In this document: positions 17,183 to 25,653 of the stretch, piece by piece
Numbering within the stretch: the stretch's first letter is position 1
How the letters are laid out: the number at the start of each line of letters is the position of its first letter
Source of the DNA: Prevotella pectinovora
GTDB taxonomy: Bacteria > Bacteroidota > Bacteroidia > Bacteroidales > Bacteroidaceae
Length of the DNA: 54,679 nt
Direction: 5' to 3'
Assembly: GCF_000834015.1 (NCBI RefSeq)
Contig: NZ_JXQI01000076.1
Coordinates: forward strand, 1 to 54,679
Notes under the pieces: model-generated
What the model saw: the letters and a program-made list of their open reading frames with translations, nothing else
What the model was told of the DNA's origin: nothing
Databases searched by the model: none
Program-made: the position numbers and the translations under genes

Positions 17183-18529
17183 TCAGATGCCAGTGTATGA
17201 GTGTGGCGTGATAGCCATCAGCTCAGCCTTCACGGCATCACTGACATTAAGAGTCTTGATGAACTCATGGATTGTCTCCTCCGTCATTGTCTTATTGGTA
17301 CGGGTGAGGGCCTTGAGTGCCTCATAAGGATGTGGGTAAGCCTCGCGACGCAATACTGTCTGTATCGCCTCAGCCACCACCGCCCATGTGTTGTCGAGGT
17401 CTTCGCTTATCTTATGTTCGTGGAGGATGAGCTTGCGGAGTCCCTTGAGGGTGCTCTGCATTGCAATCATGCCGTGGCCCATCGGTACGCCTACGTTGCG
17501 GAGCACCGTAGAGTCGGTGAGGTCGCGCTGCAGACGGCTTACAGGGAGCTTCTGAGCCAGGAACTGGAGTATTGCGTTTGCCATTCCCATGTTGCCCTCG
17601 CTGTTCTCGAAGTCGATAGGGTTCACCTTGTGTGGCATAGCGCTTGAGCCTACTTCGCCTGCCTTTATCTTCTGCTTGAAGTATTCCATTGAGATATACA
17701 TCCAGAAGTCGCGGTCGAGGTCGATGATTATAGTGTTGATACGGCGTAAAGCGTCGAACACGGCACCGAGGCAATCGTAGTTGCTGATCTGTGTGGTATA
17801 CTGCTCACGCTCCAGACCGAGCTTTTCGCTTACGAACTTGTTGCCGAACTCGCGCCAGTCGTATTCCGGATAAGCCACGTGGTGGGCGTTGAAGTTTCCG
17901 GTAGCACCTCCGAACTTGGCTGTCATAGGACAAGCCTTGAGCATCTCCACCTGTTTGTCGAGACGATATGCGAAGACCATGATTTCCTTGCCCAGACGGG
18001 TTGGAGAAGCCGGCTGACCGTGGGTCTTGGCGAGCATAGGCACGTCTTTCCACTCCTCAGCATAGGTCTTCAGCTGCTCTGTCAGTTCCTCAATCTGCGG
18101 GATGTAGACCTCGTTGAGGGCATCCTTGATGGAGAGAGGCACGGATGTGTTGTTAATATCCTGCGATGTGAGTCCGAAGTGAATGAACTCCTTGTATTTC
18201 TCGAAATCTCCGAGTTTGTCGAGCTGTTCCTTGATATAATATTCCACGGCCTTCACGTCGTGGTTGGTTATCTTCTCGATATCCTTGACGCGCGATGCGC
18301 CCTCCTCGTCAAACTTGCGGTATATGTCGCGGAGGCTGTCGAAATGTTTGTGATCGAAGTCTGCCAGCTGTGGCAAAGGCAATTCGCAAAGCGTTATGAA
18401 ATATTCGATTTCCACACGGATGCGGTATTTTATCAAAGCATACTCTGAGAAATAATCTGCCAATTTCTCTGTTTTTCCTCTATAGCGGCCGTCGATTGGT
18501 GATACGGCTGTCAATGCGTCAAGTGTCAT
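17183..18529 (-). CDS. purB: Adenylosuccinate lyase
   Basis: The enzyme releases fumarate from SAICAR and adenylosuccinate in purine synthesis. The 448-residue protein carries the fumarase/aspartase superfamily signature GSSAMPHKVNPIDFEN with the catalytic serine in the SSAMP loop, and the TSQDINNTSVPL segment typical of PurB. Length is normal. The start MTLDALTAVSPIDGRYRGKT is canonical for the long PurB type. Gene order purB-rluB-asnS on one strand suggests loosely linked housekeeping genes. Confidence 0.96.
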   Translation of the reverse strand: MTLDALTAVSPIDGRYRGKTEKLADYFSEYALIKYRIRVEIEYFITLCELPLPQLADFDHKHFDSLRDIYRKFDEEGASRVKDIEKITNHDVKAVEYYIKEQLDKLGDFEKYKEFIHFGLTSQDINNTSVPLSIKDALNEVYIPQIEELTEQLKTYAEEWKDVPMLAKTHGQPASPTRLGKEIMVFAYRLDKQVEMLKACPMTAKFGGATGNFNAHHVAYPEYDWREFGNKFVSEKLGLEREQYTTQISNYDCLGAVFDALRRINTIIIDLDRDFWMYISMEYFKQKIKAGEVGSSAMPHKVNPIDFENSEGNMGMANAILQFLAQKLPVSRLQRDLTDSTVLRNVGVPMGHGMIAMQSTLKGLRKLILHEHKISEDLDNTWAVVAEAIQTVLRREAYPHPYEALKALTRTNKTMTEETIHEFIKTLNVSDAVKAELMAITPHSYTGI

Positions 18530-18683
18530 AATTTAAAAAAGTAATACGTATTTGGCTGCAAATTTACTAATTAATATTTGTATTTCCTATCTATATGAGA
18601 TAAATGTATCATAAAAATTGTTGCTTTCTTGGGTTTATTTGAAAAAAATGGCATTAGAACAAGAATAATGTTATGGTTTTAAA

Positions 18684-18776
18684 TTCAATATTCAACATTC
18701 ATTATTCAATATTCAACATTCATTATTCAATATTCAACATTCATTATTCAATATTCAACATTCAACATTCATTATT
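18684..18776. repeat. 21-bp tandem repeat TTCAATATTCAACATTCATTA x ~4
   Basis: Units start at 18684, 18705, 18726 and 18747, identical apart from a small TTCAACA insertion in the last one. The array is AT-rich and non-coding, about 150-250 bases upstream of purB. It is a potential variable-number tandem repeat. Confidence 0.85.
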
Positions 18777-18914
18777 GACCGCTGGTAAGCTGATTGACCC
18801 CAATGGCAGTTTTTGAACGGAAGAGTAACCAGCATCTCATGCGACAATGATTCAAAATACGATAGTACAACAGCATATTACACGGAAAGGTAACCTGCAT
18901 CTCCTATATTATTG

Positions 18915-19045
18915 GCATCAGCCCCCACCTAGCCTCCCCCGTAGGGGAGGGACAGATACTCCATATTGTCTGATATTCAATAGCTTACCACAATTAAAAG
19001 TAACCTGCATCTCCCCTACGGGGGAGAACGAGAGGGGGCTGATGC
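18915..19045. repeat. GC-hairpin element with inverted ends, copy 1 (~130 bp)
   Basis: The left end GCATCAGCCCCCACC... with CTCCCCCGTAGGGGAG is mirrored at the right end by CTCCCCTACGGGGGAG and then AGGGGGCTGATGC. The interior shares CAGATACT..TTGTCTGATATTCAAT and AGTAACCTGCATCTCCCC with 25362-25489. The surrounding 18777-19184 has no gene that I can support. Confidence 0.8.
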
Positions 19046-19090
19046 ATCAATTCATAAATCATAATTATAGGATATGAAAAGATTGCAGAA

Positions 19091-19125
19091 ATCAGCCCCA
19101 CCTGTCCTCCCCCGTTGGGGAGGGC
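19091..19125. repeat. Partial GC-hairpin element
   Basis: ATCAGCCCCACCTGTCCTCC followed by CCCGTTGGGGAGGG repeats the left end of the element at 18915-19045. The right half is missing. Confidence 0.65.
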
Positions 19126-19184
19126 ATGGTTTGCTTGCAGCTGCCCCCTAAGAATCACCATGACACGAAGAGTAGTCTTTGAAC

Positions 19185-19232
19185 TGAAAAAGTGTATCAA
19201 GAAACGGGACTGTCCCGAACTTGATACACTTT
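19185..19232 (-). terminator. Terminator of the Omp28-family gene
   Basis: AAGTGTATCAAG (19190-19201) pairs with CTTGATACACTT (19220-19231), with an inner GGGAC/GTCCC stem. On the minus strand the stem is followed by TTTTC. It lies about 120 bases after the stop at 19356. Confidence 0.75.
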
Positions 19233-19355
19233 AAAGTATTGCGAGAAGCTTCCTACTTTATAGAAAAACTTTGATGTCTACAGATTGTAACGCCCGCCTG
19301 ATATTCAAGTGACATGCTTGCCAGCCGATTAACATGCGATGCGCTTTTCATCTGA

Positions 19356-21149
19356 TTAGTAAGCGATACGCTTTACGAACTGCTGGGCGCCCTCACCCTT
19401 CACTACGTAGATGCCGTGAGAGAGAGATGTTGGAGCAACCTGTGTTCCGTCGAGGGTATAAACCTTAACGTTTCCGTTGTAACCGTCAACAACGAGGTTG
19501 CCGTTCTGGATGCGTACCACTGGTGAAGCGACATTCTCTGTTGTCTCGATGCAGTCTGCAGAGTTAGCGCCGACGTGTGCCTCAGCGGCGTTGTCTACAT
19601 AACCTGTGAGAGAGTCGATGAGGATAGCGATAGCGTTGAGGTTCTTCTTGTTCTGAACTGTTGAAGGAATAGGAATCTGAACGTTGTAGTTGATTACCTC
19701 GTTGAGGTTGAACTCTGTGGGAATGCTTCCCTCGATACCCTCATAACCGAAGGTAGCACGGGCAACATGCTGCAATGGGTCGCTTACATAGCTGCCCTTG
19801 TTCTCCCAGCCCCCCATCTCGCCGTATGCGCCACCTGAGAAGTAGTTTGCCTGGCTATAACCTGTCACATTGTCCTCAGTGAGGATAAAACCAAGCTTGT
19901 AGCGTGCACCTGCCTTCTTGATGAGAGGAGTTACCATTGCTGTAACGTCAACAGATTTCTCGTCTGCAGAGAGCTTAGACTCTACATCGATGTGCATCTC
20001 TGGAGCAATCTTGCTGAGGTTCTTCAGGATTACCTCCAGGTTGTCGCCTGATGGAGATGTCGAGTTCTGGCGCATTACTGTAGAGCCAGGGAAACCGCCG
20101 TTGATCAGATTTCTTACGAAATCAGCATAGTCTGATGGAGCGAGAGGACCATTGCCGTCATAGCAGTGTACTGCAACGCCAACGAACTGTGAAGGATATT
20201 TCTCGCTCATATACTGGAATCCTACGATACCACGTGGACAGAAGCCACAGTCGATACCGGTCTGCTCCTCAACGAAGAGACGCTTGCCGGGAACGAACTG
20301 CAGAACGTTGATGAGAGACTCACCGCTGTTGTTGTCAGCCACCTCGTCGTCCTTGCCGTTTACCTGAAGGATACGCATCTTCACGTCGTGCACGCCAAGA
20401 GCCAGATTAGCCTCCGGGTCAGTGAATGTAACGACTGCGTCCTTACCTGTAAGGATGCTTATCTTGCCGCTCTCGGCTGTCTTCTCCTCGCCACCGTCGA
20501 TAGAGTAAGCCACGCTGAGCTTCGTGATCTTGGTATAGCACTGGTTCTTTACTGTAGCAGAGAGTGTTGCTGGCTCGCCGACTGCAGAAACTGTGCTGTT
20601 TGCAGATATCAGACAAGCGTCCAGTGGCACCTTTTCACCGCTGATACGAGCGTCGAGACAAAGCACTGGAGACTTTGTTTCGCCCTCTGCAGCATAGTTC
20701 TTCCATCCGTCGCCGAGGTCAGCCCAGCAACCGTTCTCGTTGTACACGTTAGAAACGGCAACGATAGGAGCTGTACCTGTCACTTCATAACCTACGTAGA
20801 AGCCCTCTTCTCCGCTGATCTGAAACTTTTCTGTTGTCTGCACGTCGTTAGTTCCGCTATATGCTGCGTCTGATGTACCTGTAACGTCATAAGAGTTGAG
20901 GTCTTTGGTGATAAACACCTTCAGAGTGGTGGATCTTGATGCGAGACCCACTCTCACCTTGTTGATGTAGCATCCCTTGTAGCGGCTTGCCACTTCTGCC
21001 GGAATGTAGATAGCACACTTAGCTGATGTGTTCTCCGTGAGCACACCAGTCTGTGTGGTTGTGCCGTAGCCGAAGAAGCAATACTGATCGGCAAGCGCTA
21101 CGGTAACTGACATGAGCACTGCCATGAGGATCAATGATAGTCTTTTCAT
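19356..21149 (-). CDS. Secreted Omp28-related protein with intact CxxC (T9SS-type)
   Basis: The 597-residue protein has a signal peptide (MKRLSLILMAVLMSVTVALA). Residues about 290-440 are an Omp28-like thioredoxin-fold domain, beginning LFVEEQTGIDCGFCPRG with the redox-type motif C301-G-F-C304. Upstream are a jelly-roll-like region and an Ig-like CARDB-type domain (about 180-285). The C-terminal tail (NVKVYTLDG, then LSHGIYVVKGEGAQQFVKRIAY at the end) looks like a T9SS sorting domain. Omp28-family proteins are surface proteins of Bacteroidota with unclear function. It is paralogous to the protein at 21632-23668. Confidence 0.85.
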   Translation of the reverse strand: MKRLSLILMAVLMSVTVALADQYCFFGYGTTTQTGVLTENTSAKCAIYIPAEVASRYKGCYINKVRVGLASRSTTLKVFITKDLNSYDVTGTSDAAYSGTNDVQTTEKFQISGEEGFYVGYEVTGTAPIVAVSNVYNENGCWADLGDGWKNYAAEGETKSPVLCLDARISGEKVPLDACLISANSTVSAVGEPATLSATVKNQCYTKITKLSVAYSIDGGEEKTAESGKISILTGKDAVVTFTDPEANLALGVHDVKMRILQVNGKDDEVADNNSGESLINVLQFVPGKRLFVEEQTGIDCGFCPRGIVGFQYMSEKYPSQFVGVAVHCYDGNGPLAPSDYADFVRNLINGGFPGSTVMRQNSTSPSGDNLEVILKNLSKIAPEMHIDVESKLSADEKSVDVTAMVTPLIKKAGARYKLGFILTEDNVTGYSQANYFSGGAYGEMGGWENKGSYVSDPLQHVARATFGYEGIEGSIPTEFNLNEVINYNVQIPIPSTVQNKKNLNAIAILIDSLTGYVDNAAEAHVGANSADCIETTENVASPVVRIQNGNLVVDGYNGNVKVYTLDGTQVAPTSLSHGIYVVKGEGAQQFVKRIAY

Positions 21150-21182
21150 TTTTAAGTTCTTATAGATTAAATAAAGGATTAA

Positions 21183-21372
21183 TTATTTCACTAACACTTT
21201 CTTTGTCATTGTATTTCCGTCTTTCACCACTCTCACCACATAGAGTCCGCTCTTGAGGTTGGTATTCTCCACCTGCTCGCCGTTCGCTGTATAATTTGAT
21301 CACTCTTTCCACTGCAAGTGCTGACGTGGAGAAGAGCAAGAGAGAAAGGAATATAAGTAAGCTTTTTCTCAT
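21183..21372 (-). pseudogene. Collapsed T9SS cargo gene: signal peptide joined to sorting tail, one-base frameshift
   Basis: The minus strand starts with a clean signal peptide, MRKSLLIFLSLLLFSTSALA. A few residues later, in another frame, it continues YTANGEQVENTNLKSGLYVV and ends KVLVK plus stop at 21183. The two parts connect if one base is restored near the AAATTATAC stretch (about 21295), which would give a peptide of about 63 residues made of only a signal peptide and a T9SS C-terminal domain. A large internal deletion plus a frameshift is the simplest explanation. In the shifted frame the reading ends in meaningless sequence to 21160. It lies directly upstream of the intact Omp28 gene. 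Confidence 0.75.
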
Positions 21373-21631
21373 TGTGAAAGTATTGTTAGTTATTACTAAT
21401 AAAGGTAATGTCTTCTTTTGTCAATAAGCATAACTTGAGACGAGCAAGTTGACTATGTCTGTACGTGTGTTTGGGGAATAAGCCCCAGGGAATTTTCACC
21501 CTGGAGCTTAGACTTGTATCTGTAGCTGACGGAAAACTGATTATCCGTCGCTTTTCGTTCTTCTGATCATCCACTCCGCCGGATTCTGCAATCACTTGCG
21601 GCGCGGATCATTCATCACGTGGTCGTTCATA

Positions 21632-23668
21632 TTACTTCACTACAACCTTGACAGCAGACTGCTGCTTGCCGTCAGAAACTGTAACGATGTACATACCCTT
21701 AGGCAGGTTCTTGCCAGTGAAGCTACGGCCGGAGAGGTCGTGAACGCCAACCAGTGTGTTGCCGTTGATAGCCTCAACGTTGCCGTCGGTCACTGTTACC
21801 ATAGAGTCTGGGGTGCGGACTACAGAACTGATGCCTGAAGACACCTGTACCTTAGACTCGCGGCTGTTGTAGAGCTGGTAAACCTTGTTTGAAGGATCGT
21901 AGTTGCTCAGGAATGAAACGACGCGCATGTTTGCGAGGTTCCATTTTGGATCAACGGCGATGCTGTACTCCTTGCTTGCAGAGTAGCTGCTGATGTCCAC
22001 CTTGTCACCCCAAACGTCCTCGCTGAGCACGGCACGGATAACACCGTCCTGGATATACTCACCGCTTACGCCCTTCTGCTCTGTGCTCACGATACCGTCC
22101 TCAACGAGCCATGTAGTGAGGCGGAGGTCTGTCTGACCAGGCATCACATTAGCCTGAGTGTTCAAGTTCACCTTGACGGTGATAGTGTTGTCAGCCTCGT
22201 TGTGCTTTGGACGGACGTTAAGCTCTGCGAACGAAGGAATCATGTTCACGTTGCCGAGCATAGCTTCAAATGCCACATTGCTCTCTACAAAGTAAGCAGG
22301 ACCTGGATCTTCCATGCCGAGGAACTTCATACGGTCGAAACAAGCTGCCGGGAAGAATGTTGAAGCACCGCCATAGAGAGAAACATATTTCTTCTCGAAG
22401 TCGGTAACGAACTGGTCTATGAAGCCACCTTTAGTTTTGACATGGTGCTTAACCCAGATAACGTTGCTCTGGTCTGCCAGGAACTCCTTGTATGACTCGT
22501 CCACAAATTCTGCTTCACTGTAGCCCTCTGATGTGAACTGCTCGAGGAGCACGTTACGACGAAGGATCTGACCGCCCTCGCGATATGCGAAGCTGCTTGA
22601 AGTCATATCGTTGTCGGCAACATCCGAATCGTCAACACCGTTCACCTTCTTTACAGTGAGCTTCACGTCGAGGTTACCCTCATGGTTGATCTTCACGCCT
22701 GGCACGTCGATAGTGGTGATCTCGTGACTCGGCACGTTGAGGTCGTTCAACACTACGTTGTCAGACTCCTTGCCGTTTACTGATACAGAGAACTCCATGC
22801 TCTTCACAGTCTCAGGACTGTAGTTGCGGACCTTAGCCTGATATGTGGCTGGTGAATTGCACTCCACGTAGTAGTCGTTGCCAGAAGAGAGGCTGATGAG
22901 ACCTACGTCACCGTCAGGGAACTTGTCGCCGGAAGCGATACCGCGGATGGCAGCGTTCATATAATATGGCTGTCCGTTCACAGCCATAGGAAAACTGCTG
23001 TTGCTCTGCCAGCGGAAGTCGAGGGCGAGGAACGAGTTGCCCTTCTCACCGGAATAACCCATCACGATAGGATCGTCGAAAGCGACGGCGTCGAGGTTCT
23101 CGCCTGGTGTAAGGGTGATATAATAACCGAGATAGAGATCCTGGTCTTTCTCGATGGTCACAGAGTTGTTGAACTTGAACTTGTTGTAACCGGAAGCGTA
23201 ATCCTGTGTAGATACCGAAGTGAGGACATCTCCCTCGATTAACTTGTCAAGATCCTTACATACGAAAGCAGTGAGACCATTGCCACGCTTCACACCCTCT
23301 ACTGCCTCGTCGTCAGGAGCCAGGCCATTACCGGTTCTTGCACCGAGCACAACCTCTATAGAGTCGATCTTGCAGCCGACATACTTGTTGAGCAGGCTTG
23401 CCGGGAGGCGGATAGCCTGACACATGGTGTGAGACGCTGGAGTGTCTTCCTCAACCTGTGATACAGGGATACAGTATTTGCCAATGCTCTTATATGTCTC
23501 ACTCGGACCGAGACGCATACCTGCATCTTTCTTTGTTACTGTTGCCTTGGTGATAACAGCCTGTGGGGATGGCATCAATGGAGTTCCTGTCATGCCAAAC
23601 AAGTCCCCCCCAAAGAGGGGAAGACTTGCGATGGATAACAGAAACAACTTATTTCTGTTGTTTCTCAT
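21632..23668 (-). CDS. Secreted Omp28-like protein lacking the CxxC (678 aa)
   Basis: The domain order parallels the Omp28 protein at 19356-21149: an N-terminal jelly-roll region, an Ig-like domain ending VNGVDDSDVADNDMT, then an Omp28-like domain opening VLLEQFTSEGYSEAEFV (about 373-389). In family members the two Cys of WCGWC fall where Tyr383 and Ala386 stand here, so the redox motif is absent. The tail (VHDLSGRSFTGKNLPKGMYI, ending VKVVVK) is of T9SS type. The N-terminus has a moderate signal-like stretch (LFLLSIASLPLFGG). A role as a non-catalytic surface binding protein is inference. Confidence 0.82.
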   Translation of the reverse strand: MRNNRNKLFLLSIASLPLFGGDLFGMTGTPLMPSPQAVITKATVTKKDAGMRLGPSETYKSIGKYCIPVSQVEEDTPASHTMCQAIRLPASLLNKYVGCKIDSIEVVLGARTGNGLAPDDEAVEGVKRGNGLTAFVCKDLDKLIEGDVLTSVSTQDYASGYNKFKFNNSVTIEKDQDLYLGYYITLTPGENLDAVAFDDPIVMGYSGEKGNSFLALDFRWQSNSSFPMAVNGQPYYMNAAIRGIASGDKFPDGDVGLISLSSGNDYYVECNSPATYQAKVRNYSPETVKSMEFSVSVNGKESDNVVLNDLNVPSHEITTIDVPGVKINHEGNLDVKLTVKKVNGVDDSDVADNDMTSSSFAYREGGQILRRNVLLEQFTSEGYSEAEFVDESYKEFLADQSNVIWVKHHVKTKGGFIDQFVTDFEKKYVSLYGGASTFFPAACFDRMKFLGMEDPGPAYFVESNVAFEAMLGNVNMIPSFAELNVRPKHNEADNTITVKVNLNTQANVMPGQTDLRLTTWLVEDGIVSTEQKGVSGEYIQDGVIRAVLSEDVWGDKVDISSYSASKEYSIAVDPKWNLANMRVVSFLSNYDPSNKVYQLYNSRESKVQVSSGISSVVRTPDSMVTVTDGNVEAINGNTLVGVHDLSGRSFTGKNLPKGMYIVTVSDGKQQSAVKVVVK

Positions 23669-23673
23669 AATGA

Positions 23674-23754
23674 TTATTTATTGATATTAAGTTTTACACT
23701 CTGTACATTGCCGTCTGCCGTGCGCACCTTGATGATGTACATACCAACTGGCAG
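23674..23754 (-). pseudogene. Isolated T9SS C-terminal sorting tail remnant
   Basis: The frame reads LPVGMYIIKVRTADGNVQSV followed by KLNINK and a stop. This is nearly the end of the 1118-class protein at 25654 (LPAGMYVVKARTANGTQSVK). Residues upstream in the frame (FFFIYITIKN...) are not protein-like, so the body of the gene has been deleted. It sits 5 bases upstream of the start of the 678-residue Omp28-like gene, within its probable leader. Confidence 0.7.
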
Positions 23755-24005
23755 ACAACAAAAAGTAAAGTAAATATTTCTCACATTTTTAATAGTTATA
23801 TAAATAAAAAAAAAGTTTCGTCGTTTTATCTCTAAATATTTAGAATACTTGAATGGTCGATACCGCAAGAACTATTTCCACGGGAAAACCATCGAAAGTC
23901 GATAACCCTATAATGTCAATACAATGACTGAATTGGAAGCGTCTAAGGTTACGACAATCACAAGTGTTTTTATTGTTTGTTCATAATATTTCCGAAATAG
24001 CGTTG

Positions 24006-24036
24006 CAAAAATAGGAATTAATTTCAATACCTCAAA
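24006..24036 (-). promoter_or_regulatory. Canonical promoter upstream of the sorting-tail remnant
   Basis: On the minus strand TTTG (24033-24036), 19 bases and TATTTTTG (24006-24013) match the Bacteroidota sigma-70 type promoter. The next gene start is 23668, so the transcript would have a leader of about 330 bases containing the remnant at 23674-23754. It was probably the promoter of the deleted gene. Confidence 0.6.
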
Positions 24037-24104
24037 TAGTTTGTAATATTTTTTAACATTATATTACGGTAAATCAGACGATTAGAAATCACGCTAAATA
24101 CTTT

Positions 24105-24297
24105 TTTAACCCAAAGCGGTCATTAGGGCTTGCTTGTATTTTGCTTTTTAGAAGAGTGGATTTTGTTTGGCTTTTAATGAGTAATAGCGAGCTATTGCGA
24201 ATTAAAAACAGGCAAAAGACACCTTATAAAAAACAAAAGACTGCAAGCAGTTATTAAAATTACACTTTAAACGTCCTAATGGCCGATTTGGGTTAAA
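24105..24297 (-). repeat. MITE-like element, copy B (inverted)
   Basis: 193 bp, bounded by TTTAACCCAAAGCGGTCATT and GGCCGATTTGGGTTAAA. It is the reverse complement of copies A and C, sharing GAAGAGTGGATTTTGTTTGG, the AATAGCGAGCTATT core and ACTGCAAGCAGTTATTAAAA. Confidence 0.87.
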
Positions 24298-24324
24298 TCA
24301 GTGCACACTTAATTCGAATGACCA

Positions 24325-24685
24325 TTATATGATCTAATGACGGTTTTGGGCTAAAATTGGGCACGGTGCTTGCCCAACGGGGGTAACGTGCTTGCCCAAC
24401 ATGGGCAACGTGCTTGCCCCACTTGGGCAGATTTGCTGTCAGACGTCGGCCCAACTAATTCATATTGCATACTCATATCCCTGTTTTCAGGATTCTGCCA
24501 ACACAGACAATTCCTGTTGTCTGAATTCCTAACATCTGACAATTACTTTCATCTGACGATTGCTCACACCTGACAATTCTTTTCACCAGCAAACCATCCA
24601 GACAATTGGCTGACAATCGCCAGGTAGTCAACTGTCTATTTGTCAGAGCATTACAACAAAAAACCAGATAATCTGACAGTTTTTA
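24325..24685 (-). repeat. Dispersed ~350-bp palindrome-rich repeat, copy 2 (with 22-bp array at 24359-24419)
   Basis: Reverse complement of copy 1 (553-901), including the three 22-bp-spaced units at 24359, 24381 and 24403 (GGGTAACGTGCTTGCCC and variants, less uniform than in copy 1). Reading frames here differ from those in copy 1, so no conserved peptide exists. It lies 27 bases from MITE copy B. The flanking 23755-24104 also holds no gene. Confidence 0.8.
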
Positions 24686-24829
24686 CCGATTTTAGGTTTT
24701 ATGTCATTTTAGGTGAATTGGGGTGAGATTTCCACTGGCTAAGAATCATCAGATGCTTTTCAGAAAAAGGGAGTGCCACAAGCACTCGCAAATCCACGAA
24801 AATCCACAAATAAATCCAAAGAATACAGG

Positions 24830-25022
24830 TTTAACCCAAAACGGTCATTAGGCCGTTTATTGTATTTTATATTTACTGCTTGCAGTCTTTTGTTTTTTAT
24901 AAGGCGTCTTTTGCTTGTTTTTAATTCGTAATAGCTCGCTATTACTCATTAAAAGCCAAACAAAATCCACTCTTCTAAAAGAACAAAATCCAGGCAAGCC
25001 CTAATGACCGATTTGGGTTTAA
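24830..25022 (+). repeat. MITE-like element, copy C
   Basis: 193 bp, bounded by TTTAACCCAAAACGGTCATT and ACCGATTTGGGTTTAA. It is in the same orientation as copy A and highly similar to it (GTAATAGCTCGCTATTAC core). The neighbouring 25023-25097 contains a small tandem run of AAATCCGTGTTCTCC. Confidence 0.87.
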
Positions 25023-25098
25023 GAAAAAAAATCAGTGAAAAAGTCAAATCCGTGTTCTCCATTAAATCCGTGTTCTCCGTTAAATCCGTGTTTAATTT

Positions 25099-25128
25099 TT
25101 TGTCCATCGCCGAAGGCTGATGGACAAA
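25099..25128 (+). terminator. Stable hairpin in the gene-free stretch
   Basis: TTTGTCCATC (25099-25108) pairs with GATGGACAAA (25119-25128), extended by GCC-GAA-GGC in the loop. TTTATTA follows. With no gene upstream on the plus strand, the terminator role is only a shape-based guess. Confidence 0.35.
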
Positions 25129-25361
25129 TTTATTATCACTGATATATTAGTTCCGTGTTGAAGTTGTGTCCCTGGCCTTCGGCAGGGCCACAAATCAAAA
25201 AATTAAACACTGATAACACCGAGGAGCACGGATTGGTCTTTCACGGATAATTTTTTGATTTTATTGGTTAATGATGCTTGGATTTTGGGAGGGATTAAGC
25301 CGGATTTGCGAGCACTATGGTGCTCCCTCTTCAGATACCTTGATTACACCTACTATTGACT

Positions 25362-25489
25362 TCAGCCCTCACCTAGCCTCCCCCGTAGGGGAGGGACAGA
25401 TACTCTCGGTTGTCTGATATTCAATGGCTTACCCACGAGCAAGAGTAACCTGCATCTCCCCTTCGGGGGAGAACGAGAGGGGGCTGATG
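25362..25489. repeat. GC-hairpin element with inverted ends, copy 2
   Basis: Same structure and interior as 18915-19045: TCAGCCCTCACCTAGCCTCC and then CCCGTAGGGGAGGGACAGAT at the left, and CTCCCCTTCGGGGGAGAACG plus AGAGGGGGCTGATG at the right. The region 25490-25653 down to the next stop codon has no other supported feature. Confidence 0.8.
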
Positions 25490-25653
25490 TCTGTGGCTGA
25501 GTAATAAGCCTCTACTGTGGGAAGGACAGGACAGATGAAAGGGTGGATGAAGTCGTTGTGTCCCCAGCCTACGGCATGGACAGAAACGGAAAAGACCTAT
25601 CCTCACCCGAAGGAAAGGACAGGTCCGTATAGATTGTATTGTTTATCAAAAGA

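Noticed and set aside
18847..19077. 76-codon frame near the GC-hairpin element
   Set aside because: It runs through the hairpin element itself; the translation is rich in Pro and Gly from the CCCC/GGGG runs and has no support.
21386..21595. 69-codon frame on the minus strand
   Set aside because: No signal, domain or compositional support; it lies in the leader between two secreted-protein genes.
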